Shown: in pieces, positions 40,968-49,996 of the stretch
Layout of the letters: each line of letters opens with the position of its first letter
Position numbering within the stretch: the first letter of the stretch is position 1
Assembly (NCBI GenBank): GCA_902590705.1
Contig: CACIXU010000009.1
Span: 1 to 59,876 of the forward strand
Length of the DNA: 59,876 nt
DNA from: an uncultured Bacteroidota bacterium
Lineage (GTDB): Bacteria; Bacteroidota; Bacteroidia; Flavobacteriales; Flavobacteriaceae
Direction: 5' to 3'
The notes under the pieces: model-generated
The model's input: only the letters and a program-made list of their open reading frames with translations
Database searches by the model: none
Told to the model about the DNA's origin: nothing
Made by a program: the position numbers and the translations under genes

Positions 40968-41130
40968 TAGAATATAGAAAACGTGTAGCTTCTGCAATTT
41001 TATTGGCCATTATCATTATTATTACATAAGAAAAAAGGATTTTAAGAAAGAGAAATGGTGGGTAGGTTGGACTGGTGAGGAATGAGTGATTTCCTCTAAA
41101 CAATATTTTAATATATGAGATTATGTTTAA

Positions 41131-42531
41131 TTATTCAATATTAAATTCACCTAAAATTGACCAACCACCCTCCAGGGCATTTAGGTTATTCCAATATCCA
41201 TTAATTACCTCAACTTCATTAGAAAAAAGGATGTATGCGTTTCTAGAGTCCAATTTCCATACTTCTGATTTTTTAATTTGAGAACCAGGTTGAACAATTC
41301 TAACACCAATGTTGTATTTTCCTTTTAAAAAGTCAGCCATGGACTTTTCAACCTTAAAAAACATGTTGTCACCAGGTAAAATATTAGTTGTTTTATAATC
41401 AGTTTCAATTATTTTTAACAGTTCTTTTTCATTACTTAAAATTCCAAACTCAACGTCCCAATCATAATACATTGGGGCAACACCAATATTATTTATTTCA
41501 AGCTCAATTGAAAGTAATTCATTGGTAAAAAGTCTTTCTTTGAATTTACATTTTTCAATCTGGTAATTGTATCCCATTAATTTATGTAGTTTCATAAAAA
41601 CATCGCATAATTCATCACTTTCATTTTCACAAGCATTAATTACTTTCATTGTGGAATAATGTCCTTTTTTAATCATTTTTTCACCTAACCCATTTAGATA
41701 AATTTGATTAAAATCATTTTGAGAAATCTGAGGAGGATATTCACCTCCGATTGGACCTTCAATCCATTTGTTACCGTAAAATATGGCTTCATCAAATTCA
41801 TCACTATGTGAAACTGGCCCAAAATAATCATTATGAAAACCAATACCTCCAGTAGATTTTAATGGCTCTATCCATGGGTAACGACCCATTAATTTTTTAT
41901 TTTGAAAATTATCTTTATAAAATGAAAGGATTTGATTTTTTGTTTCATCGGTAAGGCGAAAATCTTCAGAATAACCATAGCTATGCCATTCCCCCCAATA
42001 TCCTATCACGCCAATTTGAAATGCGTAGATTCTTGGGTCAGAGTCATATCTAAGTGAAAGTGCATTGATTGCTTCTTTAGCCTCGGATAAATATTTTTCA
42101 TTATTGAAATTAGTTATGTATTTCCCATTCTCGTCTCTCAATCTTTCAACACCAATTTGATCATATAGCCAATCTGGGCCACCATCTGAAATCTCATTAT
42201 CTCCATACCAATCAGTATAAAGCCTTAAGATCAGATGCCTGCCAGTACTCCCAGATCTATTAATAACTTCTTCTATATGGTCATAGTTGAAACTATCATT
42301 TGTTGACTCAAAATCTTTCCATTTAATGTATTGAAAACCGACTGAAGCATAATCGTAATCTTTCCACCAACCTGTATTCCATCCTTTCATTGGGTTTTTG
42401 TAAGGACCATTATTTTTAGGATATGTATATTCTACAATTTTTGATGCTGTTTCTAAAGAAGTAGAATCGTCGTTTTTTTTACAATTAGATAGAACTGATA
42501 GAATAGATAAAACTAGAGGAACCCTTCTCAT
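41131..42531 (-). CDS. TIM-barrel-like (DUF4832/GH-like) lipoprotein, unknown substrate
   Basis: A 466-residue exported protein with a lipoprotein signal ending LSNC at about residue 17. The N-terminal part (NPMKGWNTGWWKDYDYASVGF, quoted in part) and the repeated beta-alpha pattern with HLILRLYTDWYG, IYAFQIGVIGYWGEWHSYG and the EW dipeptide resemble glycoside-hydrolase-type TIM barrels of the DUF4832 group. The C-terminal 100 residues form a beta-rich domain (ELEINNIGVAPMYYDWDVEF, quoted to 20). Catalytic residues cannot be assigned with confidence; Glu in GYWGEWH is a candidate. It is divergent from the acyltransferase gene. Confidence 0.7.
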   Translation of the reverse strand: MRRVPLVLSILSVLSNCKKNDDSTSLETASKIVEYTYPKNNGPYKNPMKGWNTGWWKDYDYASVGFQYIKWKDFESTNDSFNYDHIEEVINRSGSTGRHLILRLYTDWYGDNEISDGGPDWLYDQIGVERLRDENGKYITNFNNEKYLSEAKEAINALSLRYDSDPRIYAFQIGVIGYWGEWHSYGYSEDFRLTDETKNQILSFYKDNFQNKKLMGRYPWIEPLKSTGGIGFHNDYFGPVSHSDEFDEAIFYGNKWIEGPIGGEYPPQISQNDFNQIYLNGLGEKMIKKGHYSTMKVINACENESDELCDVFMKLHKLMGYNYQIEKCKFKERLFTNELLSIELEINNIGVAPMYYDWDVEFGILSNEKELLKIIETDYKTTNILPGDNMFFKVEKSMADFLKGKYNIGVRIVQPGSQIKKSEVWKLDSRNAYILFSNEVEVINGYWNNLNALEGGWSILGEFNIE

Positions 42532-42635
42532 CTGATTGATGTCTAATTACAAACAATATAGTAAATTTATTAATTAATATAACCCAATTCCACAAAGTTG
42601 GGACCAATCCAAATTCGTTTTAAACCAGTATCATC

Positions 42636-42733
42636 ATTGACCTAACAAACCTTTTAGTGATGAATTTAAAGGGGGGGGGTGTTTGTTTAGGGGTCGGTTT
42701 TAAGTTCTCAACTCTTCGCTCTAGTAAAAAGTT
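42636..42733 (+). repeat. Hairpin-forming repeat, copy B
   Basis: ATTGACCTAACAAAC at 42636-42650 is identical to 46732-46746. AACAAAC here pairs with GTTTGTT at 42681-42687, making a terminator-like hairpin that encloses a run of nine G at 42671-42679. GGGGTCGGTTTTA and TAGTAAAAAGTTG then follow, resembling copies A and C in order. It lies about 60-150 bases upstream of the NagX-like gene. Confidence 0.5.
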
Positions 42734-42789
42734 GTTTTATATTTATATAAAAACCACAGCCATTTTTTTTGGTAGCTGCAATAAAATAA

Positions 42790-43905
42790 ATGAACAAAAC
42801 AGAAAGGCTAATTACACTTGATGTATTTCGTGGAATTACCATTGCCATAATGATTATGGTAAATCAGCCGGGTAGTTGGAGTTATAAATATAGTCAAATG
42901 CGACATGCGCAATGGAACGGCTGTACCTTGACAGACATGGTTTTTCCTTTTTTTTTGTTCATTGTTGGTGTTGCTTGTTGGTTTGCTTTTCAGAAATACG
43001 GGCAAACACTTTCTGCAGACTTAATCAGTAAAATAATTCGCCGTACTGTAATTATTTTCCTGCTTGGGCTGGCGCTTAATTTTTGTAAACAATGGATTAG
43101 TTCAGGAGAGTTAAACATCTCTATGCTTCGAATTACAGGCGTGTTGCAACGAATTGCGTTTTGCTACGGCATAGGAGCAATTCTTTGCTTAGCATTAAAG
43201 GCCAGGTGGCTTTTAATTTCTTCATTAGGAATTCTGGTTGTTTACTGGATAGTGCTTTTTATGGCTGGAGGTTCACAACCTTATACTGCAGAAAATACGA
43301 TAGTCGGTAAAATTGATATTTTACTTCTGGGTTCAAATCATTTACGTCAGGGGTATCCAGTTGATTCATCAGGACTAATTGCCTCAATCCCCGCAATAGT
43401 AAATGTAATTTGGGGATATTTAATTGGAATGTTTATTTATAAAGTTACTGAACGTAAGAAACAGATATTAATAATGTTCCTCATTGGTGTAACGGCTATT
43501 TTAGTTGGTCAAGTATGGAATTTAGTCTTTCCAATAAATAAAACATTATGGACAAGCTCCTATGTGTTTTACACTAGTGGTTGGGCAATTATCGGATTGG
43601 CATTTCTGATTTGGATAATTGATATCCATAAAAAGTCAAAATATTTCAGACCTTTTTTAGTATTTGGTGTTAATCCATTGTTTGCTTACGTTTTCGCAGA
43701 ACTTTGGGCAAGCATAATATCTGGAGTTATAAAATTTCAGTTTGAGGGAAGTATGTTTTCATTGAAAAGCTGGGTTTTTTCAGAAATTTTTGCTCCCCTG
43801 TTTGGAAATATGAATGGATCACTTACCTATTCAATATTTGTAATGTTCTTTTATTGGTCTATACTATGGCTAATGGATAAATATAAAATTTACATTAAAA
43901 TTTAA
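42790..43905 (+). CDS. NagX/HGSNAT-like membrane acyltransferase (DUF5009-type)
   Basis: Polytopic membrane protein of 371 residues with about ten helices. The N-terminal RLITLDVFRGITIAIMIMVN and the QMRHAQWNGCTLTDMVFPFF segment (His near residue 40) match heparan-alpha-glucosaminide N-acetyltransferase and bacterial NagX proteins. These transfer acetyl groups across the membrane to glucosamine termini or import amino sugars. The C-terminal NPLFAYVFAELWASII is also family-typical. In this island it may modify or help process sugar breakdown products, which is inference. It is transcribed alone on the + strand. Confidence 0.82.
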   Translation: MNKTERLITLDVFRGITIAIMIMVNQPGSWSYKYSQMRHAQWNGCTLTDMVFPFFLFIVGVACWFAFQKYGQTLSADLISKIIRRTVIIFLLGLALNFCKQWISSGELNISMLRITGVLQRIAFCYGIGAILCLALKARWLLISSLGILVVYWIVLFMAGGSQPYTAENTIVGKIDILLLGSNHLRQGYPVDSSGLIASIPAIVNVIWGYLIGMFIYKVTERKKQILIMFLIGVTAILVGQVWNLVFPINKTLWTSSYVFYTSGWAIIGLAFLIWIIDIHKKSKYFRPFLVFGVNPLFAYVFAELWASIISGVIKFQFEGSMFSLKSWVFSEIFAPLFGNMNGSLTYSIFVMFFYWSILWLMDKYKIYIKI

Positions 43906-44219
43906 GTTTGAATATGATTGGACTATTTAAATCTCCATTATTCATATCCATACTTCCGGCTAAGTTTGGTTTTATTATCCAGAAAAAGAGAAAACAATTA
44001 GATCAAACTCCATTGCAAGTTCACGCAATCTAACTTACTTTAAAAATCCATTTCTATTATAGGAACAAAGAGACTTTAAAATTGATATTGATTTAATTTT
44101 CATACACTATGATAAATTATATCGATAAAAATTGTTCTTACTTAATTTAGCGAGTTTAAATATTTCTAAAATAGGCTATTATTACTGCTATTTATTTTAT
44201 CACTCTATAAATTTATACT
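43906..44219. other. 314-base non-coding stretch between convergent genes
   Basis: AT-rich spacer between the NagX-like gene and a minus-strand oxidoreductase. The only open frame of note is 39 codons at 43914-44033 (MIGLFKSPLFISILPAKF ... QVHAI), with no recognised relatives and no clear start signals. No strong hairpin, tRNA or repeat was found. Confidence 0.5.
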
Positions 44220-45221
44220 TTATTTAATTACATCCTCCCACTGACCGCTATTCACAGACCTTTCAAGTGATTCTAGAACAGAGACACCACTCAAAATGCT
44301 GTTATAACTTCTTGGTTCAACACCTGTTTTAAACATTGTCACCATATCTAAATAATTCTTGGGAATTTTCCCTTTATAATCTTTAGTTGCCTTTAATTTC
44401 AAAATTCCATCTTTAGTTTCAATATGTGTTTCCCAACCGTACTTTTGCGTCGAAGAGATAAGTGTAGCTAACATTCCATTTTCATAAATCAAACTTGCAC
44501 TACTATTTTTACCATTATCGTTAATTCTAACTTTTTTAATATCATCGCCAAAAATATACATTAAAGGCTGAATCATGTGTGCCCCATAAAAAAACACCCC
44601 ACCATATTCTGAATCTAATTTTATGGGCCCATATCTTACAACCTGATTAATTTCTCCCATACTTGCCACCTGACGCTTAATATCAAATGTTTCATAACTA
44701 TGGGCAATAGAACTAAAAGAAGTAACTGGAGTTCCTACTTCTTTAGCGAGTGCCAAAAACTTTTTTCCGGCTTCTAATCTATAACAAAAAGGTTTATCTA
44801 TAAATGTTGGAATTCCTCTTTTAATAAATGGTATTGCCGCATTTAGATGAAATTTTCCATGTCTGTGATCAACGATAAGAGCATCAATTTTACCCAACAT
44901 TTCTTTTGGGTGTTTTACCATATTTGGAATTCCTCCTCTTTTCATCGCATCTTTAGCAAACGCCTCTGTTTCTCCCCAAACATACTTAACTTCTACTCCT
45001 GGAAATTTCTTATCTATATTGAATATTTTTCCGAATCCTCTTGTATGTGAGTTTTCTGCACCAATAATTCCAATATGTACTATTCCATCTTTACTTGATG
45101 TTGTTGGCTCGTGGGAAAACTCATGGGGTATTAATAGTGGCATCATAGATAATGCTCCTGTTTTACCCACTTTTTCTACAAAAGAACGTCTTGATATTTT
45201 AGCATCCATCATTTTATGCAT
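44220..45221 (-). CDS. Gfo/Idh/MocA family oxidoreductase with Tat signal
   Basis: Predicted NAD(P)-dependent oxidoreductase of 333 residues, exported by the Tat system. The N-terminus contains SRRSFVEKVGKTGALSMMPL, a twin-arginine motif with a hydrophobic stretch. A Rossmann-like domain (IVHIGIIGAENSHTRGFG) and the family sugar-binding motif IPTFIDKPFCYRLEAGKKFL (Lys in DKPF) follow. The glycine fingerprint is diverged (GIIGAENSHT), so cofactor binding may be altered. It follows the second oxidoreductase gene by three bases, so the two are co-transcribed and probably act together on a sugar or sugar acid in the periplasm. Confidence 0.85.
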   Translation of the reverse strand: MHKMMDAKISRRSFVEKVGKTGALSMMPLLIPHEFSHEPTTSSKDGIVHIGIIGAENSHTRGFGKIFNIDKKFPGVEVKYVWGETEAFAKDAMKRGGIPNMVKHPKEMLGKIDALIVDHRHGKFHLNAAIPFIKRGIPTFIDKPFCYRLEAGKKFLALAKEVGTPVTSFSSIAHSYETFDIKRQVASMGEINQVVRYGPIKLDSEYGGVFFYGAHMIQPLMYIFGDDIKKVRINDNGKNSSASLIYENGMLATLISSTQKYGWETHIETKDGILKLKATKDYKGKIPKNYLDMVTMFKTGVEPRSYNSILSGVSVLESLERSVNSGQWEDVIK

Positions 45222-45224
45222 CTT

Positions 45225-46583
45225 TTATAAATTCATTTCCCATCCTTTTTCGTAGGATCTTTTCCACAGTTTATTAGCCTCTCTATCTTTTATGATATGT
45301 CCATTTTTTGGATTAATATTTAATGATCTTCCAGTACGTTGTGCTATATTTCCAAGCTGCATCAATAAAGTACTTTTATGCCCTGAAACAATATCTGCAT
45401 TTAATTCTTCACCATTTTTAATTGCATTAAACATATTTCTAATGTGCAATACATCTAAATTTTGAGCTGGATTTACCGTGTTCATCGGATCGATATTCAT
45501 TGAACTTTTTACTGATTTAACAATTTTATTTTTTAAATCGAAAATCGTATAATCATTGCCCCCATTCATTAGGATACTCCCTTTTTCACCATAGAACATA
45601 ACACCAACTGAACTCCCTTCTGAATGTTTACCATTACAACTTCTCCCTTCCCAAGTCATGGAAAGATTTTCTGCAAAATCTATATTAATAATTTGCGTGT
45701 CTGGCGTCTCCCAATCGTCATTATATCTAAATCGTCCCCCATTAGAACTAACTTTTGTTGGATAATCGACACCCATCCCCCATCTTAATAGATCAATCAT
45801 ATGAGTTCCATTATTCAGTGCTTCACCTGTTCCCCAATGCCAGTGCCAATGCCAATTGTAATGAATCAAATTGTCTTTATAATTTTTTCTTGGAGCAGGG
45901 CCTTGCCATAAATCCCAATTTAACCAATCTGGAACCGTTGTATTTTTACCAATACCAATAGATTCTCTGTTATTGGCATACCATCCTTTTCCGAAATATA
46001 CATTACCAATTGCCCCATTCTTTAAAGCATTAATCCCTTCAATTACATTAGGCCAAGACCTACGTTGGTTTCCCATTTGAATAACCTTGCCATAACGTTC
46101 TGCAGCTTCTATTAGAATTTCTCCCTCATTTGGGTTGTGACTGCAGGGTTTTTCCACATACACATGTTTCCCTGCTTGCATCGAAAGCAATGAAGCAGGG
46201 GCATGCCAGTGATCTGGGGCCGCAATTACCATAATATCCAAATCCTTATTTTCTAAGGATTTTCTAAAATCTACAAATGATTCAGCTGTAAAACTTTGTT
46301 TATCTTTTAAAGAGACCAAACATTTTGTAATAGCTCTAGTATCTACATCACATACATGAATGACGTCGCAATTATTTTGAATTGCAAAATTTTGAGCCAA
46401 GGCATTACCTCTACTATTTACTCCCATCACGGAAATATTAATTCGATCATTTGCTCCTTTAATTCGACTGTAACTTTTAGCATTAAATATCGGTAATACA
46501 CCACCAAATGCCATTGCAGAGGAAACTGTTGCTGTTTTTTTAATAAAATCCCTTCTGCTATTTAAAAGTCTAGTTTTTTTCAT
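45225..46583 (-). CDS. Gfo/Idh/MocA family oxidoreductase with Tat signal
   Basis: Larger (452-residue) Tat-exported oxidoreductase. The signal holds NSRRDFIKKTATVSSAMAFGG, quoted here to its core, and the Rossmann motif is ISVMGVNSRGNALAQNF. The conserved EKPCSHNPNEGE carries the active-site Lys and is followed by VIQMGNQRRSWPNVIEGI. A His/Trp-rich segment (HYNWHWHWHWGTGEALNNG) lies in the C-terminal domain. Such proteins oxidise sugars or, in the GH109 group, hydrolyse alpha-GalNAc with bound NAD. I cannot decide between these. The island context supports sugar processing outside the cytoplasm. Confidence 0.85.
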   Translation of the reverse strand: MKKTRLLNSRRDFIKKTATVSSAMAFGGVLPIFNAKSYSRIKGANDRINISVMGVNSRGNALAQNFAIQNNCDVIHVCDVDTRAITKCLVSLKDKQSFTAESFVDFRKSLENKDLDIMVIAAPDHWHAPASLLSMQAGKHVYVEKPCSHNPNEGEILIEAAERYGKVIQMGNQRRSWPNVIEGINALKNGAIGNVYFGKGWYANNRESIGIGKNTTVPDWLNWDLWQGPAPRKNYKDNLIHYNWHWHWHWGTGEALNNGTHMIDLLRWGMGVDYPTKVSSNGGRFRYNDDWETPDTQIINIDFAENLSMTWEGRSCNGKHSEGSSVGVMFYGEKGSILMNGGNDYTIFDLKNKIVKSVKSSMNIDPMNTVNPAQNLDVLHIRNMFNAIKNGEELNADIVSGHKSTLLMQLGNIAQRTGRSLNINPKNGHIIKDREANKLWKRSYEKGWEMNL

Positions 46584-46731
46584 TCTAATTTGTTTTTTCT
46601 ATGCCAATCTACAATTAGATGGTCTATATGTTATTATTTAATACTGAGTTTATTAAATATATGAAAATATAAGTAAAGCTATAAAGAGCTTGAAATTAAT
46701 ATAATACAAATCCATTTTAACTACTATAATA

Positions 46732-46820
46732 ATTGACCTAACAAACTTTTTGTAATGCCTTTAAGGGGGTTTGTGGATTTTGAGGAATGGTTTTACTGTT
46801 AGTTTTATTAAAAGTTAGCT
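46732..46820 (+). repeat. Hairpin-forming repeat, copy C
   Basis: Begins with the 15-mer ATTGACCTAACAAAC shared with copy B. ACAAAC pairs with GTTTGT at 46769-46774, and GGAATGGTTTTA and TAAAAGTTAGCT follow; the last is shared with the tRNA-adjacent copy A. It lies just upstream of the esterase pair. Confidence 0.5.
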
Positions 46821-46857
46821 TTTAAATTATTGATTATATTAGAAAAATTTAAATAAA

Positions 46858-47829
46858 ATGATGAAGGAATTATTTGCAATACCAATTACACTATTTACAG
46901 TTTTAATAGTATTATGTCAAGACAACGTATCTCAAAGTTTAATACCCCCGATTCAATATTCTGTTACAACGGAAATTAATTATGCAGGTAATAAAAATAT
47001 GGCGCAAACCCTGGATGTATATATACCTAAGAACAAGAAAAGAAAAAAACTACCAGTCATTGTTAATATTCACGGAGAAAATATTTTGTGGGGGAATGGA
47101 GATAAAATGTGGGGAGGAGACACACCTTTTCTATCATACTTACTTGATGGTAATTACGCCTGTGTGAAAATTAATTATCGTTTAAGTTCAGAATCAAAGT
47201 GGCCCGCCCAATTGTATGATTGCAAAGCTGCCATTAGATGGATTAAAGGAAATTCTGACAGGTTTAGCTTTGATAAAAATAAAATAGCGGTTCAGGGTGA
47301 ACTTGCAGGAGGACATTTGGCTTTAATGCTAGGACTAACAAATAATGAAAAAACTATGGAGGGCAATCTAGGAAACTATTTAAATGAGGACAGTAAAATA
47401 AACTGTATTGTAAGTGGGTTTGCCCCATCTGACTTAAAGGGACTTGGTGGAAAAGAGGTTGAAGCACTTTTGGGTGGGTCAATTGGAAAATTTATAAAAG
47501 AAGCTCAAGAGGCCTCTCCAATAAATTGGATTTCAAATGAAACACAATTACCAATATATTTGTATCAAGGTAATGCTGAAAAAAAAGTACCTATGAACCA
47601 AACTAATTTATTATTTAACCTTTTGAAAGATTCTAAATTTCAAGACATTTATTATCAAAAAATAACTAATGGCAGCAAAAGAAATTTACAAAGAGATTTA
47701 AAAGCAGATAAATTCATTAGTTCAACAATTGAGGATTTCTATAAAAAGTACTTACTAAAACAAGAAAAAGAAATAAAAGTATCGGAATTATCAGTAAAAT
47801 CAGCATTAGAAAGAGGACAAAGAAGGTAA
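46858..47829 (+). CDS. Alpha/beta-hydrolase paralogue lacking the catalytic triad (probable pseudoenzyme)
   Basis: A 323-residue exported protein that is clearly homologous to the next gene product (shared NYAGN..xxQ.LD.YIP and LYDCKAAIRWIK segments). The BD-FAE/feruloyl-esterase-type features are altered: the oxyanion HGGG is HGEN, and the nucleophile elbow GTSAG is GELAG with Leu at residue 149. The acid Asp position reads GNAEKK, and the His region reads NGSKRNLQRD instead of DGPHSVRH. The frame is intact, so it is not a simple decayed gene. It may be a binding or scaffolding protein. It ends two bases before the active paralogue. Confidence 0.8.
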   Translation: MMKELFAIPITLFTVLIVLCQDNVSQSLIPPIQYSVTTEINYAGNKNMAQTLDVYIPKNKKRKKLPVIVNIHGENILWGNGDKMWGGDTPFLSYLLDGNYACVKINYRLSSESKWPAQLYDCKAAIRWIKGNSDRFSFDKNKIAVQGELAGGHLALMLGLTNNEKTMEGNLGNYLNEDSKINCIVSGFAPSDLKGLGGKEVEALLGGSIGKFIKEAQEASPINWISNETQLPIYLYQGNAEKKVPMNQTNLLFNLLKDSKFQDIYYQKITNGSKRNLQRDLKADKFISSTIEDFYKKYLLKQEKEIKVSELSVKSALERGQRR

Positions 47830-47831
47830 TC

Positions 47832-48743
47832 ATGAAAAAAATATTAATAATATTCTTATTCTACCCAGTTCTCTTATTTGGGCAAAAATTAGATTACGCA
47901 GATGAGTTCGCTTATGAAATTCATAAAAATCTTGATTATGCTGGAAATGGCAATATTCGTCAGGCATTAGATATTTATATACCTTACAACCGAATTTCTG
48001 AAGAATTACCCGTGGTTGTTTATATTCATGGAGGTGGCTGGCAAAGAGGAAGTAAAAATTATGCTGGACGTGGGATGCCATACTTGAGGACAGGTCGATA
48101 CATCTTTGCTTCAATTAATTATCGTTTACTAAATGAAGCTAATGTTCTAGAAATGATTTACGATTGCAAAGCTGCCATTCGTTACCTAAAATCTAATGCT
48201 AAAAAATATGGAATTGATAAGAACAAAATCGGTGTTTGGGGTACTTCAGCTGGTGGTCATTTATCGGCAATGATTGGACTAACTTCCTCATCTAATGAGC
48301 TTGAGGGAAATGTGGGAAATTATGAAAAAGAAAATGGCTCAGTAGCTTGTGCTGTAAATGCGTTTGGTCCTTCAAATTTTCTGACCCAATTTAAAAAATT
48401 TGAAGGGACTTTCGAAAAATCTCCAAGATTTAAATCTTTTTTTAATAGTGATATGGAAATTGTAAAAATAACATCTCCAATTAATCATGCTGACGAATCA
48501 TGCATTCCGTTTTTTATATATCATGGGAGAAATGATAAAACAGTATTAATTGATGAGTCAGAAAATTTATATAGTAAACTAAAAGGATCTGGAGCAAAAG
48601 AAATTTACTTTCAAAGAATCACAGATGGTCCACATAGTGTTCGGCATGAGCGCATTACCCAACAAATGCTCAACTTTTTTGACAAATACCTGCACAATGA
48701 CAAAACAGTAATAGTTGATGATAGTGAATTCTCTTTAAACTAA
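47832..48743 (+). CDS. Alpha/beta-hydrolase, carbohydrate esterase type (BD-FAE-like)
   Basis: Exported esterase of 303 residues with a signal peptide (MKKILIIFLFYPVLLFGQ). It has an intact oxyanion loop VVYIHGGGWQRGS, nucleophile elbow GVWGTSAGGHLSAM (Ser139), acid in IYHGRNDKTVLI and catalytic His in TDGPHSVRHER. These are typical of bifunctional acetyl-xylan/feruloyl esterases, though sterol or other esters are possible. It sits between a degenerate paralogue and a GH10 gene. The GH10 start follows four bases after its stop, supporting a shared role in removing ester groups from a xylan-like polymer. Confidence 0.87.
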   Translation: MKKILIIFLFYPVLLFGQKLDYADEFAYEIHKNLDYAGNGNIRQALDIYIPYNRISEELPVVVYIHGGGWQRGSKNYAGRGMPYLRTGRYIFASINYRLLNEANVLEMIYDCKAAIRYLKSNAKKYGIDKNKIGVWGTSAGGHLSAMIGLTSSSNELEGNVGNYEKENGSVACAVNAFGPSNFLTQFKKFEGTFEKSPRFKSFFNSDMEIVKITSPINHADESCIPFFIYHGRNDKTVLIDESENLYSKLKGSGAKEIYFQRITDGPHSVRHERITQQMLNFFDKYLHNDKTVIVDDSEFSLN

Positions 48744-48747
48744 GCTT

Positions 48748-49974
48748 GTGAATAGTTATATAAAATTATTTATTTTATTTTTTTTGGTTGTTAGGTGCTC
48801 CAAAAATTCGGAAATAATCAAAACTGAAAGCGTTCAAAATTTAAATGAAAATAATTCTGAGCAAAATCAAAATTCAAATGGTGATGATTCCGAGCAAAAT
48901 CAAAATCTTAATGAGAACAATAATGAAAATCTAAATAGTTTCAAAAAAATTGTTTCTGATAACTACGACACTAGGAGTTTTAATTTTGGAGCTACACTTA
49001 ATTACCACCAATTCAGTTCAAATGTAGAAGATTTATTTTTAAAAGAATTTAATTATTTAGTTTCTGAAAATTCATTTAAACAATCAATAGTTCACCCAGA
49101 ACCTAATGTTTGGAATTGGTCAAGAGTTGATGCCTTTATAGATTTTATGAATAAAAATAATCTTCAAATGAGAGTCCATGGCCCTATTGGGCCTCAATCA
49201 TCGGCCTGGGCAAAAACGGATTCACGAACAAAAGAGGAACTCATTACAAATTATGAGGAATTTCTGATTGAGCTTTGCAAGAAAATAAATCCTGAAAAAA
49301 ATATAAAATGGATGGATGTCGTTAATGAAACTATAGATAAGGATGCGAATTGGACTGACATTAAGCCAGGAACTGACAAATGGGAAAATCCATGGAAGCA
49401 AATTGGAGATAATAAAGATGGTATTCCTTTGTATATAATAAGGTCTTTTGAAATAGCAAAGCAATACGCATCTAATATTAGTCTAGTTTTTAATCAACAT
49501 GCTGGAATGGAGCCTAAAATGTGGGATAAAGTGAAAGAAACTATTTTATATCTAAAAAACAAGGGATTAAGAGTAGATGGACTTGGCTGGCAGGCTCATT
49601 TAAGAGATAATGTAGTTCTCTCTTTAAATAAAGAAAAGCTCGACTACTTAATGTCATTAATTGATTGGGCACATCAAAACAATTTAGATTTTCATATAAC
49701 CGAGATAGATTACAGAATGGTTGGGGATCCTCCCTCGAATTTAGAATATGAGAGACAAGCTAATGGATATACTAATGTATTAAAGGCTTTAATATCTAAA
49801 AGAAACAATGGAGTTGTCACGTATAATACTTGGGGAATATATGACAAAGACGAACCCTCATCCCACGAATACAAATATATATATGATTCAAATCTGAATC
49901 CTAAAAAAGCTGTTGAATTATTAAAAAATACTTTAAAAAATAAAGATGTAACACTAAAGTTGTATGATAATTAA
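48748..49974 (+). CDS. Glycoside hydrolase family 10 (endo-1,4-beta-xylanase-like) lipoprotein
   Basis: Predicted surface xylanase of 408 residues starting at GTG (MNSYIKLFILFFLVVRC), with the lipobox Cys at residue 17. A low-complexity Asn/Gln/Glu/Ser linker (about residues 31-62, with SEQNQN repeated) spaces the catalytic domain from the membrane. In the GH10 barrel the acid/base Glu lies in WMDVVNETID near residue 193 and the nucleophile in DFHITEIDYRM near residue 319. HPEPNVWNWSRVDAFIDF and AWAKTDS fit the family. Substrate is inferred as a beta-1,4-xylan or mixed-link algal xylan. Confidence 0.88.
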   Translation: MNSYIKLFILFFLVVRCSKNSEIIKTESVQNLNENNSEQNQNSNGDDSEQNQNLNENNNENLNSFKKIVSDNYDTRSFNFGATLNYHQFSSNVEDLFLKEFNYLVSENSFKQSIVHPEPNVWNWSRVDAFIDFMNKNNLQMRVHGPIGPQSSAWAKTDSRTKEELITNYEEFLIELCKKINPEKNIKWMDVVNETIDKDANWTDIKPGTDKWENPWKQIGDNKDGIPLYIIRSFEIAKQYASNISLVFNQHAGMEPKMWDKVKETILYLKNKGLRVDGLGWQAHLRDNVVLSLNKEKLDYLMSLIDWAHQNNLDFHITEIDYRMVGDPPSNLEYERQANGYTNVLKALISKRNNGVVTYNTWGIYDKDEPSSHEYKYIYDSNLNPKKAVELLKNTLKNKDVTLKLYDN

Positions 49975-49996
49975 TGGAAGTTATTTTAATTTGATA

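Noticed and set aside
43914-44033. 39-codon open frame after the NagX-like gene.
   Set aside because: No signal peptide, recognisable family or start context; length is within chance expectation. Left as non-coding.
40557-46820. CRISPR array or insertion sequence explanation for repeats A-C.
   Set aside because: Copies are few, diverged, kilobases apart and not separated by regular spacers; there is no transposase gene or terminal inverted repeat.
46858-47829. Treating the degenerate esterase as a pseudogene.
   Set aside because: The frame is full-length with a normal N-terminus and tight spacing to its neighbour; only catalytic positions are altered.
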